Shown here: one piece after another, positions 40,857 through 48,812 of the stretch
Numbering within the stretch: position 1 is the stretch's first letter
How the letters are laid out: every line of letters starts with the position of its first letter
Origin: Longispora sp040681875
GTDB lineage: Bacteria > Actinomycetota > Actinomycetes > Mycobacteriales > Micromonosporaceae
Direction of reading: 5' to 3'
DNA: 64,000 nucleotides
Assembly (NCBI RefSeq): GCF_040681875.1
Contig: NZ_JBFAZP010000012.1
Coordinates: forward strand, 62,001 to 126,000
Translations under genes and position numbers: made by a program
The notes under the pieces: model-generated
What the model saw: the letters and a program-made list of their open reading frames with translations, nothing else
Told to the model about the DNA's origin: nothing
Database searches by the model: none

Positions 40857-43046
40857 TCAGCCCGCCGCCCCTTCGGGCAGTACGTCGGCAACGGACTTGC
40901 CGGCCACCAGGGCCAAAACCGCCTCGCCGTACAGGTTGAGCTTGCGGGGGCCGATCCCCGCGATGGACACCAGCTGCGGCTCCCCGGACGGGAGCTGTTC
41001 GGCGATCGCGGTCAGGGTCGCGTCGGTGAACACCACGTACGCGGGGACCTTGGCCGCGCGGGCCACCTGGGCCCGCCAGTCCTGGAGGCGCTCCAGCAGC
41101 TCCTCGTCCATCTCCGAGGGGCAGGTGGCGCAGCGGCCCAGCTTGCGTTCCATCGCGTCCATCAGGGTCACGCCGCAGACCCGGCAGGACACGGAACGCA
41201 CGGCCGCCCGGTCGCGCTTGCGGGGGGCGGCCGGGGCCTGGACGCCGGTCCGGGGGGTACCCGTCGGGAGGAATCTGCTCGGTCGGCGCGACTGCCGGCC
41301 ACCCGCCGCCCGGGCCGCCGCCCAGGACAGCCACAGCCACTCCCGGGCCCGGGTGATGCCCACGTAGAGCAGCCGGCGCTCCTCCTCCAGGGCCTCGGGT
41401 GTCTTCGCGTACACCGTGGGCAGGGTGCCGTCGGCCAGCCCGACCAGGAACACCGCGTCCCATTCCAGGCCCTTGGCCGAGTGCAGGGAGGCCAGGGTGA
41501 CGCCCTCGACGGTGGGGGCGTGCTGGGCGGCGGCGCGGCGGTCGAGCTCCTCGGTGAAGGCCGCCAGGCTCGTGTCGCCGCCCCGGTCGCCGTCACCGGA
41601 GTCGCGCTGCCCGTGGTCGACCGCCCGGTCGGCGCGCGAGGCCTGGCCCCCGCCGCCCCGGGACGCCGCGAACTCCTCCGCGAGGCCGACCAGGGCCGCC
41701 AACGCCTCCCACTTCTCCCGGGCCGCGCCGCCCGCCGGCGGGTTCTCCGACCGCCAGCCCACCGCGTCCAGCGCCTCGGCGACCGTCGGCACCAGCGGGG
41801 CGGACGGGTCCGCCGTGCGGGTCGCGACGCGCAGGGCCACCATCGCCTGGCGGATCTCGCCCCGTTCGAAGAAGCGCTCGGAGCCCTGGAGGACGTAGGG
41901 GACGGCGGCGTCGGCCAGGGCGCCCTCGTACACCTCTGATTGGGCGTTGATCCTGTAGAGCACGGCTATCTCGCTCGGCGGGGTGCCCGCGTCGATCAGG
42001 GCCGCGCACCGGGCGGCGACCGCCGCCGCCTCGGCCGGCTCGTCGGGGAAGTCGCGCACCTCGGGCTCGGGGCCGGCGGGGCGCTGGCCGACGAGTTCCA
42101 GCCGGAGCCGGGCCTCCGCGCCGCGCGCCTGGCTGATCACCGTGTTGGCCAGGGCCACGACCTGGGGCGTCGACCGGTAGTCCCGGAACAGCCGGACCAC
42201 GGTCGCGTCCTTGTGCGTGCGGGGAAAGTCGACCAGGTAGCCCGAGGTGGCCCCGGTGAAGGAGTAGATCGTCTGGCTCGCGTCCCCGACCACGGTCAGG
42301 TCGTCGCGGCCCGCCAGCCACGTCTCCAGCAGCTTCTGCTGCACCGGGTTCACGTCCTGGTACTCGTCCACCACGAAATGCCGGTACTGCGAGCGGATCT
42401 GCTCCGCCACGTCCTGGTGCTCCTCCATGGCCCACACGGCCGACCGGAGCACGTCCTCGAAGTCGATCATGCCGGCGGCCCGCTTCGCCCGCTCGTACTC
42501 CGCGAACACGGCCGCGACCTGGTCCGCCGCCAACGGCAGCTCCCGACCGGCCTTCGTCGCCACCTCCGGGTAGTCCCCCGGCTCCACCAGGGAGGACTTG
42601 GCCCACTCGATCTCACTGGCGAGGTCCCGGGCCAGGGTGCGCTCGCCCCGGTGGCCGGTCTTCGCCGCCGCGAGGGTGATCAGCCGGGCCTTGGAGTCCA
42701 CCAGCTCGGGCATCGCCCGGCCGTGGAAGATTCTCGGGGCGAAATACCGCAACTGCCGCAGGGCGGCGGCGTGGAAGGTGCGCGCCGACACACCCCCGGC
42801 GCCCAGCAGCCCCAGCCGGGCCCGCAACTCCGCCGCCGCCCGCGCCGTGAACGTGACCGCCAGCACCTGCTGCGGCTGCACCTGGCCCGACCGCACCCGG
42901 TGCGCGATCCGGTGGGTGATGGCCCTGGTCTTCCCCGTGCCCGCGCCTGCCAGGATGCACAACGGGCCGGCCGGGGCGGTCACCGCCGCGCGCTGCTCGT
43001 CGTCCAGTCCCGCCAGTACGTCGTCCACGGTCACCGATTCTTTCAT
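40857..43046 (-). CDS. uvrD2: ATP-dependent DNA helicase UvrD2
   Basis: The superfamily 1A helicase of about 729 residues has Walker A ILAGAGTGKTRAITHR, motif Ia (TFTARAAAELRARL), motif II (HFVVDEYQDVN), motif III (VVGDASQTIYSFTGA), motif IV (FRDYRSTPQVV), motif V (LASLHSAKGLEWDAVF) and motif VI (RRLLYVGITRARE). The tail has a tetracysteine zinc motif (CRVCG, then CATCPS) and an HRDC domain (LQDWRAQVARAAKVPAYVVF), the mycobacterial UvrD2 layout. ATG 43046 is used; a GTG at 43073 without a ribosome-binding site is the alternative. Confidence 0.93.
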   Translation of the reverse strand: MKESVTVDDVLAGLDDEQRAAVTAPAGPLCILAGAGTGKTRAITHRIAHRVRSGQVQPQQVLAVTFTARAAAELRARLGLLGAGGVSARTFHAAALRQLRYFAPRIFHGRAMPELVDSKARLITLAAAKTGHRGERTLARDLASEIEWAKSSLVEPGDYPEVATKAGRELPLAADQVAAVFAEYERAKRAAGMIDFEDVLRSAVWAMEEHQDVAEQIRSQYRHFVVDEYQDVNPVQQKLLETWLAGRDDLTVVGDASQTIYSFTGATSGYLVDFPRTHKDATVVRLFRDYRSTPQVVALANTVISQARGAEARLRLELVGQRPAGPEPEVRDFPDEPAEAAAVAARCAALIDAGTPPSEIAVLYRINAQSEVYEGALADAAVPYVLQGSERFFERGEIRQAMVALRVATRTADPSAPLVPTVAEALDAVGWRSENPPAGGAAREKWEALAALVGLAEEFAASRGGGGQASRADRAVDHGQRDSGDGDRGGDTSLAAFTEELDRRAAAQHAPTVEGVTLASLHSAKGLEWDAVFLVGLADGTLPTVYAKTPEALEEERRLLYVGITRAREWLWLSWAAARAAGGRQSRRPSRFLPTGTPRTGVQAPAAPRKRDRAAVRSVSCRVCGVTLMDAMERKLGRCATCPSEMDEELLERLQDWRAQVARAAKVPAYVVFTDATLTAIAEQLPSGEPQLVSIAGIGPRKLNLYGEAVLALVAGKSVADVLPEGAAG

Positions 43047-43141
43047 CTTGCTCTGTCGCGTGTCGGTCGCCACAACGGAGACTGAATCCCACCGTCGGGA
43101 TGTTGACCCAGATAGCGTGCGCCCTCAGGAGGTTTGAACAG

Positions 43142-43387
43142 ATGCTGACGATGTACTCCACCACATGGTGCGGCTACTGCCGGCGACTCAAGTCGCAGTT
43201 CGACCGGGAGGGCATCACCTACCAGGTGATCGACATCGAGGAGTCGCCGAACGACGCCGAGTTCGTGATGAGCGTCAACGGCGGTAACCAGACGGTTCCG
43301 ACAATTCGCTTCTCGGATGGTACGGCGATGACCAACCCGTCGATCGTCCAGGTCAAGGAGCAGCTCGCGGCCATCGCGGCCCGGTAG
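43142..43387 (+). CDS. mrx1: Mycoredoxin (glutaredoxin-like, CxxC)
   Basis: The 81-residue thioredoxin-fold protein has the active site TTWCGYCRRL, the cis-proline region TVPTIRFSDG and a glutaredoxin-like end (SIVQVKEQLAAI). Mycoredoxin-1 uses mycothiol to reduce S-mycothiolated proteins. It is divergent from uvrD2, as Rv3198A is from uvrD2 in M. tuberculosis. The start ATG at 43142 begins the conserved fold. A strong terminator follows. Confidence 0.95.
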   Translation: MLTMYSTTWCGYCRRLKSQFDREGITYQVIDIEESPNDAEFVMSVNGGNQTVPTIRFSDGTAMTNPSIVQVKEQLAAIAAR

Positions 43388-43405
43388 CTGTCCTGTCTCG
43401 CGTAC

Positions 43406-43433
43406 GGCCCGGGAGGTTCCGACCTCCCGGGCC
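43406..43433 (+). terminator. Terminator after mrx1
   Basis: GGCCCGGGAGGT and ACCTCCCGGGCC form a 12-bp perfect stem with a 4-base loop. Confidence 0.85.
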
Positions 43434-43467
43434 GGGCCGTGTCCCTTCGTAGCGCGTTGTTGCCGCC

Positions 43468-43671
43468 TCAGTGGCACGGCCCGGGGACGGCCGGTCGGAT
43501 CTCCGCGCGTCTCGCCGTGTGGAACAGGCCGGGGAGGGTGCGGCAGGGCACCAGTTTGACCCGGGCCCAGGCCAGCGGGGTGAAGCTCTCGTACTGCTGC
43601 TCTGTGATTCGGCAGACCGACGACTCGCCGGTCAGGCAGTGGGAGTCCCTGCAGGGCGGAACGCTCAGCAC
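43468..43671 (-). CDS. Small cysteine-rich hypothetical protein
   Basis: The 67-codon frame starts with a GTG that overlaps the stop of the upstream small gene (GTGCTGA). The product has six cysteines (PPCRDSHCLTGESSVCRI and others) and reads like a small folded protein. I recognise no family. It marks the start of a decayed accessory stretch, so it may be a relic. Confidence 0.45.
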   Translation of the reverse strand: MLSVPPCRDSHCLTGESSVCRITEQQYESFTPLAWARVKLVPCRTLPGLFHTARRAEIRPAVPGPCH

Positions 43672-43844
43672 GGCCCCGCCTTGTTCAGGAACCGTGCGAC
43701 CTCGATGCGGGCGACGCACGGCACCATGATGGCCAAGCCGTGGTCTCTGAAGCACTGGATGCAGGTTCCCGCGTTGCTCTCGATGTGTTCCTCGATGATC
43801 TTCTCGGCTTCCGCCCGGTTCAGCACCTCGGCCACTCTCGCCAT
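43665..43844 (-). CDS. Small hypothetical protein with Cys pairs
   Basis: The 59-residue product starts MARVAEVLNRAEAEKIIEEH with a strong amphipathic helix and then CIQCFRDHGLAIMVPCVARI. A GGTGAGGG sequence lies close to the ATG. Its stop overlaps the start of the next small gene, suggesting a two-gene unit. It is similar in style to small proteins that accompany HTH regulators in actinobacteria, but is not identified. Confidence 0.55.
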   Translation of the reverse strand: MARVAEVLNRAEAEKIIEEHIESNAGTCIQCFRDHGLAIMVPCVARIEVARFLNKAGPC

Positions 43845-44033
43845 TGGTCACCCTCACCTGTCGCGACTGGTGGATGGGCGCTCCCGGCCCACTTACTCGA
43901 CATCCGCCCGACTGGGGAGTGGGCGGGAATTCAGCGAACCAGAAGCGCCCTGGACACAGACCCTAAAAGCCACGAAGGCGTGGAAGCTACGAACGTGCGC
44001 AGGCTTGCACGAACTAGTCCAATGCGTCCATGG

Positions 44034-44147
44034 CTACTCGTGCCAGCCGGCCAGCACAGCCAGAGCCCGCGCAGTGAGACCCGAATCCTTCCGGATCTCT
44101 CGCAGGCGCTGACCGAGGGCGTTCCTCGCCTGTTGCACACTCGACAT
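44034..44147 (-). pseudogene. Truncated XRE-family HTH regulator
   Basis: The start MSSVQQARNALGQRLREIRK, with TARALAVLAGWHE, is the normal N-terminus of a DUF5753-type XRE regulator, which should continue with SKVSRIENG. A TAG stops it after 37 residues, and the rest of the HTH and ligand domain is missing before the next gene. It is not functional. Confidence 0.8.
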
Positions 44148-44165
44148 GGCCACGGCGGCCTTCCG

Positions 44166-44661
44166 TCAGGGCCTGTAGTCCTGGTGAGGCGTTGCCACAT
44201 GCCAGACAGCCTCGAATGCCGAATCGCAGAGTTGAACGACTTCGGGGTCGGTGACGACCTCTTCTCCGGTCATGTTTCCGTCGCCGTCGAAGTGATTGAA
44301 CAAAACAGTCTTCCCGTCAAACAACCAGTAGCCGTTACCCGGCAGAGCCAAGGCAGAGGCTTCGCGGCGAGGGAGCCAGCGAACGTGTTCGCCCGCCTTG
44401 ATGTTGTGCCCGTTGGTCACGTCGTACTCGAACCGAATGTAGTCGCTGATCGGCTCGGACACGATCCGAGCCCGTCTGATCTCCACACCCCCGCGCGACC
44501 GTCGCAGCCAACAGGTCGAACCACGAGCGCCAGCGTTCGGCAGGGTCGAAGTGGTTTCCTGCCCGCCAGTCAGCGAAGTCGGCGTCGCGCATGTACCCGT
44601 CACGCATCTCCAGGTGTACCGCAGATCGCTGGGCCTCGCTGAAGAGCCTTTCGAAGGTCAA
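44166..44661 (-). pseudogene. DUF6879-family gene with a single-base frameshift
   Basis: The N-terminal part (FERLFSEAQRSAVHLEMRDG, FADWRAGNHFDPAERWRSWF) is in one frame and the C-terminal part (GVEIRRARIVSEPISDYIRF, LPGNGYWLFDGKTVLFNHF) in another. They meet at a G5 run near 44490; removing one G joins them into the usual protein of about 165 residues. It starts at TTG with GGAGG 7 bases upstream. DUF6879 proteins accompany XRE/DUF5753 regulators. It may be a true mutation or a sequencing error. Confidence 0.8.
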
Positions 44662-44694
44662 CGCCCCGCCTCCGGCATGAACTGCAGCATGCGC

Positions 44695-44868
44695 TTACGG
44701 GAACTCAATGACGGTCTCATGGTCCGGGACGTTCAACTCAGCCAGCCGCGCCTCGTCCGTGACCTTCCACGACTGGAAAAGGTAGGTGTCCCGGACGTCG
44801 TCGTAGTACAGCGTCGGTGAGCCGTTGTTCGGGCTGTCCGGGTCCTTGCCGAGCAGATACAGAGCCAT
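44695..44868 (-). CDS. Small acidic protein of a whiJ-like gene set
   Basis: The 57-residue product begins MALYLLGKDPDSPNNGSPTL and ends ELNVPDHETVIEFP; it is acidic and lacks cysteines. The ATG has GGAGG 6 bases upstream. It sits 33 bp before the DUF6879 gene and, with the truncated XRE gene, forms the familiar actinobacterial trio of small acidic protein, DUF6879 and HTH regulator. Confidence 0.75.
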   Translation of the reverse strand: MALYLLGKDPDSPNNGSPTLYYDDVRDTYLFQSWKVTDEARLAELNVPDHETVIEFP

Positions 44869-44977
44869 CTTCGCCTCCGTGATGCGGAAGTTCTATCGAC
44901 GTGAACGAGTCTGCCCCATTTGCCTGCGAGGCCACCAGAACCTTGCACGAACTTGCGAGCTGAGTCCTTAGAGGCCG

Positions 44978-45150
44978 TTAGGCGTCGGCCGCGTCGTCGT
45001 AAACGCCTGAGGCCATGGCTACCGCGAGGGCCTGCTCCTAGTCCACGTTCTCCGTGGTGGCATAGATGACCTGTGGCACCTCACCAGAGATCTCCGGAAG
45101 ACCCCTGCGTTGGCCGGCAGCCCGGCGGCACCCATCTCCGGGTACTGCCT
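44978..45150 (-). pseudogene. Decayed coding fragment
   Basis: Minus-strand sequence reads MGAAGLPANAGVF in one frame and then PEISGEVPQVIYATTENVD, stop, EQALAVAMASGVYDDAADA, stop, in another. The frameshift and an internal TAG suggest a broken gene. The family is unknown. Confidence 0.35.
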
Positions 45151-45171
45151 TTCCAAGGCTGACGTGTGCGT

Positions 45172-45357
45172 CTACCCCTCCAGCAAGCCCGCCGCATCTG
45201 CCAGCGCGATCATCACCAGGACGGCCCCCACAAAGGTGCCTGCCGCCCAGGCGATCGCGACACCTCCAGTCTGGCCGGCCCGGCCGGCCAGCAGTACTGC
45301 GATCAGCGACGCGTTCCCTCCGAGCGAGACGATCAGCAGCACCAGCAGGAAACGCAT
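45172..45357 (-). CDS. Small two-helix membrane protein
   Basis: The 61-residue product has two hydrophobic segments (FLLVLLIVSLGGNASLIAVL and AIAWAAGTFVGAVLVMIALA) with a short GRAGQTGG loop. GGAG lies about 9 bases before the ATG. An inverted repeat CTTTCG-ATAC-CGAAAG sits 22 bp upstream. It has no recognised family. Confidence 0.6.
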   Translation of the reverse strand: MRFLLVLLIVSLGGNASLIAVLLAGRAGQTGGVAIAWAAGTFVGAVLVMIALADAAGLLEG

Positions 45358-45378
45358 CACGCTAGCTCCATTCCTAAG

Positions 45379-45394
45379 CTTTCGATACCGAAAG
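45379..45394. promoter_or_regulatory. Palindrome upstream of the small membrane protein
   Basis: CTTTCGATACCGAAAG has perfect 6-bp arms around ATAC, with TATCG just after. It lies in an AT-richer patch upstream of the gene at 45357 and could be an operator. Confidence 0.45.
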
Positions 45395-45583
45395 ATATCG
45401 TACAACACTCTCTAGGTCGACGCCGAAGGGATCGCCACAGACGATGAACCTCGCCCGCCAGCCTGCCAACGAGGTCGTTGACCCGCATCCGATCCGAACA
45501 GTGTCGAAGCTTGGTCGCGTCGCACCAGCTCTCGGCCGTATGCTCGGATTCGCAACCGAACAACATCGAATCCGGGGGGAACA

Positions 45584-46363
45584 GTGCCCGATCCGCAGGC
45601 AGTGAGCTCAGCCGCAGACCTCAAGCGAGAACTCGCCGCGTTGCGCGAGCGAGCAGGGGCGCCAAGCTTCAACAAGCTCGCCGGGAAGATGGGCACGTCA
45701 CCCTCGACGATCCATGACCTAATCACGAAGGTCGACAGCTTCCCCCGATGGGAGACTGTCGCGCTATACCTCGAAGCAGTCAACGAAGATCCGAAAATCT
45801 GGCGGCAGGCATGGATGCGCGCCAATCGCTCCCGTCCGCCACAGACTTCCACCCGGCGGCGACCCCAACGCGCAACTGAAGATGGACCAATCACCCAGCA
45901 CGACGGTAGTTTTGTCAATAAAGACGCAGTTAAGGGAGGACATTTCTCCTATGTCGGCACGGCGGCGAACCCTGAAGAGCAACGTCTCCGCAATGCAGCG
46001 CAGTTCCTTCACGACCAAGCCATAAGATTCCAACAATCTGGAAACTCCGCCCTAGCCGAAAGCTTCTTCCTAGAATCAGCTAAAGCCGGACATCCGTGCG
46101 CTCCGCACCACCTCGCGCGCATCTATCTCGCCTCTAACCAGATCACCAGGGCGATTCAGTGGTACCGCTATAGCGCAGATGCGGGCGACTATCACGCAAT
46201 GCACAATCTTGGGGTTCTGCTGGCACAAATAGGCCAACGTGAGGAAGCTGCCGAGTGGATCAGCCGAGCCAAGGAAGCCGGCCACACTTGTCGCGACGAT
46301 CACTTGAGCGCTCATCGAGTCACAAGCCAGATTCTGGACGGCTCACTCAAAGAAGACCACTAG
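45584..46363 (+). CDS. HTH protein with Sel1/TPR-like repeats
   Basis: The 259-residue protein has an XRE-like N-terminus (LKRELAALRERAGAPSFNKL, GTSPSTIHDLITK), a basic linker, then Sel1-type repeats at residues about 130-235 (LAESFFLESAKAGHPCAPHH, AIQWYRYSADAGDYHAMHNL, AAEWISRAKEAGH). It starts at GTG with GGGGGA upstream. Base composition is clearly lower in GC than flanking core genes, suggesting transfer. It resembles actinobacterial regulators that pair a short HTH with a protein-interaction array; the target is unknown. Confidence 0.75.
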   Translation: MPDPQAVSSAADLKRELAALRERAGAPSFNKLAGKMGTSPSTIHDLITKVDSFPRWETVALYLEAVNEDPKIWRQAWMRANRSRPPQTSTRRRPQRATEDGPITQHDGSFVNKDAVKGGHFSYVGTAANPEEQRLRNAAQFLHDQAIRFQQSGNSALAESFFLESAKAGHPCAPHHLARIYLASNQITRAIQWYRYSADAGDYHAMHNLGVLLAQIGQREEAAEWISRAKEAGHTCRDDHLSAHRVTSQILDGSLKEDH

Positions 46364-46560
46364 TCCGACGATTCGCCTCGCGGATGGTTCGACAATCACC
46401 ATCGAGGTCAATTGACGGCTGCTTACATTCGAGGCTCGGATCACCGTCGGGCGTCAACTGCCAGAAAGTCGTCACTGCCCAACGAGCCAGAGCGCGTGGA
46501 CCGCCAGATTCGCTGCCCGCGGCAGCACCCCTGCGTTGCGCCCAGATCGTCGCCTACGAG
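46364..46560. other. Spacer at the end of the accessory island
   Basis: About 200 bases between the HTH/Sel1 gene and nudC show no gene. This marks the right-hand boundary of the lower-GC segment. Confidence 0.5.
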
Positions 46561-47505
46561 TCAGGGGAGTTTGCCGGCCAGCCAGTTGTCGATCAGCAGG
46601 CGGGAGATCGAGATCCGGGACGGCAGGACCAGGTCCGTGGCCCGCAGGTCGGCCCGGGAGTGCCACTCGGCCTCCGCGATCTCCGTCGGGTCCAGGACCA
46701 GCGGCTGCGCCGGATCCGCCAGCGCCGTGAAGCCCACCATCAGCTCGTCGGCGAAGGGCCAGCACTCGCTCGCCACGTACCGGATGTCGGAGACCGTGAC
46801 GCCCAGCTCCTCGGCGGACTCGCGGGCGACCGTGCCCTCCAGGCTCTCGCCCGGGGAGACGAAGCCGGCCGTGACCGAGCGCCAGCCCTCCGGGCGGGCC
46901 GTGTTCCGGGAGAGCAGGCAGCGGCCCTCGTCGCCGGGGACCCCGTCGTGGATGAGGACGAGGACGGCCGGGTTGGTGCGGGGCCAGGTCAGGTCGCCGG
47001 CCTCGGCCCGCTGGACCCAGCCGGCGTGCACCGGGCGGGTCGGGGCGCCGGTGCGCGGGTGGAAGCGGTGGCTCTCGTGCCAGTTGGCCAGGGCGACGGC
47101 CGCCAGGGCCAGGTCCGCGAAGAGCGGGGAGGGCGGGTCGAGGAGGACGTCGCGCAGGCCCGTCATGTCGGGGACCTCGGCCATGACCGCGAAGTAGGGC
47201 GTGCCGTCGGCGTCGACGCCGAGGAAGAGCCGCTCTCCGACCGACCAGTCGTCGACCGACCGCTCGCCGACCGAACCGCCGCTGGCCACGTCCTCGCCGG
47301 CCGTCCGCTCCCCGGCCGACAGGTTGCCGGCCGACAGGTCGTCGCCCCGGGCATCGGGCGCGGCCCCGCTGCCGGGAGCCAGGGCCGTCCGGGTGTCGAC
47401 CAGTGCCGACACCCGGCCGCCGTGTACGGCGAAGATCCGGGCCCGACCCCACGCCTCGTCCAGCCAGTCGGGGTCGGTGCGCCGGAACTCCGCACGGTCG
47501 ATCAT
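46561..47505 (-). CDS. nudC: NAD+ diphosphatase (Nudix)
   Basis: The 314-residue NudC-type enzyme cleaves NADH/NAD+ and can remove NAD caps from RNA. The Nudix box is GFVSPGESLEGTVARESAEELGV (about residues 205-227), followed by SECWPFADELMVGF, a variant of the NudC-specific SQPWPFPxS. The zinc-binding Cys quartet of E. coli NudC is absent (FHPRTGAPTRPVHAGW). Residues about 50-90 form a repeat-rich insert (LSAGNLSAGERTAGED and GERSVDDWSVGER). Its start overlaps the M16 gene stop. The position after mrx1 matches Rv3199c. Confidence 0.9.
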   Translation of the reverse strand: MIDRAEFRRTDPDWLDEAWGRARIFAVHGGRVSALVDTRTALAPGSGAAPDARGDDLSAGNLSAGERTAGEDVASGGSVGERSVDDWSVGERLFLGVDADGTPYFAVMAEVPDMTGLRDVLLDPPSPLFADLALAAVALANWHESHRFHPRTGAPTRPVHAGWVQRAEAGDLTWPRTNPAVLVLIHDGVPGDEGRCLLSRNTARPEGWRSVTAGFVSPGESLEGTVARESAEELGVTVSDIRYVASECWPFADELMVGFTALADPAQPLVLDPTEIAEAEWHSRADLRATDLVLPSRISISRLLIDNWLAGKLP

Positions 47506-48812
47506 GCCCGGACGACTCCGGCGAGCGCCTTCAGCGAGGGCTCGATGACGTCCGCCTCGCCGAGGATGACGATCGCCGCGTTGGCCGGGGAGAAGTAGCG
47601 GGCGCCGGCGGCGGCGACCTCCTCCAGGCTCACGGCGGCGAGCCGGTCGCAGTGCCCGGCCAGCCAGTCCAGGTCCAGGCCGAAGCCCTCCAGCATCGAG
47701 GTGAGGCTCGCGATGCCGGCCTGGGTGGCCATGCCGAGGCGGAGGCTGCCCAGCGCGTACTCCCGGGCCTGCTCCAGCTCCTCGGTGTCGGGGGGCAGGA
47801 CGGCCAGGCGACCGAGCTCGTACAGCGTCTCCAGCAGGGCCGGGGCCGTGACCTCGGTGGCCACGTCCGCCGAGATCATGATGGTGGAGCCGGCCAGGGA
47901 GTGCTCGACGCCGGAGTGCGGGGAGTAGGTGTAGCCCTTGTCCTCGCGGATGTTGCCGACCAGCCGGGACGAGAAGTACCCCCCGAAGACCAGGTTGGCG
48001 AGGGTGAGCGCCGGGTGGTCGGGGTGGTTGCGCGACACGCCGGGCAGGGCGATCCGCACGCAGGACTGCACCGAGCCGGGCCGGTCGACCAGGGTGATCG
48101 GGCCGCCGCCGAGCGCCGGGAGGTCCGGGAAGCTGACGTCGGGCGCGCCCGGGGTCCAGCCGGACAGGGCCTGGGCGACGGAGTCGAGAGCCTTTTCGGG
48201 TACGACGTCGCCGACCAGCACCAGCGAAGCCCCGTCCGGGCGGACCCGGGCGGCGTGCAGCGCGACGAGGTCCTCGCGGGTGACGGCGCGGACCTGCTCC
48301 GGGTCCGGGGTCTGCACCTCGTACGGGTGGCCCGGGTAGATGCGCTTGAGCAGGGCGACCCGGGCCAGGTGGCCGGGCTGGGTGCGGGCCAGGCTGATCC
48401 GGTCGGCGATCCGCTCGGCCTCGGTCTCGACCTCGCCGGCCGGGTACGCCGCGCCGTTGAGGGTGAGCGCGAGGAGTTCGAGCAGCCGGTCGAGGCCGTC
48501 GACCAGGCAGTTGCCGGAGACGGTGAGCCGGTCCAGGTCCGTACCGGCGGCGAGCCCGCCCCCGACGGCCTGCAGCTCGGTGGTGATGGCGTAGATGTCC
48601 ATCTCGTCGGTGCCGGCGAACAGGGTGCCGGCCAGCAGGCCGCCCTGGGCCAGGTCCGCCCGGGCGAACGGCACCCGCAGGCGCAGCTCGACCAGCGGGA
48701 TGGACGACCGGCGGATCGCGATGACGTGCAGCCCGTTGGGCAGGGTCCGCTCGGCCCGTTCGGGGACGACCAGCGGACCGGCGGGGGTCAGATCGGGGAC
48801 AACGCTACTCAT
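47502..48812 (-). CDS. M16 peptidase, non-catalytic partner subunit
   Basis: The 436-residue protein has the pitrilysin fold (LPNGLHVIAIRRSSIPLVEL; AAVSLEEVAAAGARYFSPAN) but the HxxEH position reads QGGLLAGTLFAG, so zinc is not bound. The second-half substrate motif RxxxGYTYSPHSG (EDKGYTYSPHSGVEHSLAG) is kept. Such a subunit pairs with the active one encoded upstream to form a closed heterodimer. Its ATG overlaps the stop of the catalytic gene by 4 bp, and its own stop overlaps the nudC start. Confidence 0.9.
   Translation of the reverse strand: MSSVVPDLTPAGPLVVPERAERTLPNGLHVIAIRRSSIPLVELRLRVPFARADLAQGGLLAGTLFAGTDEMDIYAITTELQAVGGGLAAGTDLDRLTVSGNCLVDGLDRLLELLALTLNGAAYPAGEVETEAERIADRISLARTQPGHLARVALLKRIYPGHPYEVQTPDPEQVRAVTREDLVALHAARVRPDGASLVLVGDVVPEKALDSVAQALSGWTPGAPDVSFPDLPALGGGPITLVDRPGSVQSCVRIALPGVSRNHPDHPALTLANLVFGGYFSSRLVGNIREDKGYTYSPHSGVEHSLAGSTIMISADVATEVTAPALLETLYELGRLAVLPPDTEELEQAREYALGSLRLGMATQAGIASLTSMLEGFGLDLDWLAGHCDRLAAVSLEEVAAAGARYFSPANAAIVILGEADVIEPSLKALAGVVRA

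Noticed and set aside
43931..44200. Minus-strand frame of about 90 codons over the XRE fragment
   Set aside because: The better-supported reading is the truncated XRE protein in another frame; this one has no family pattern.
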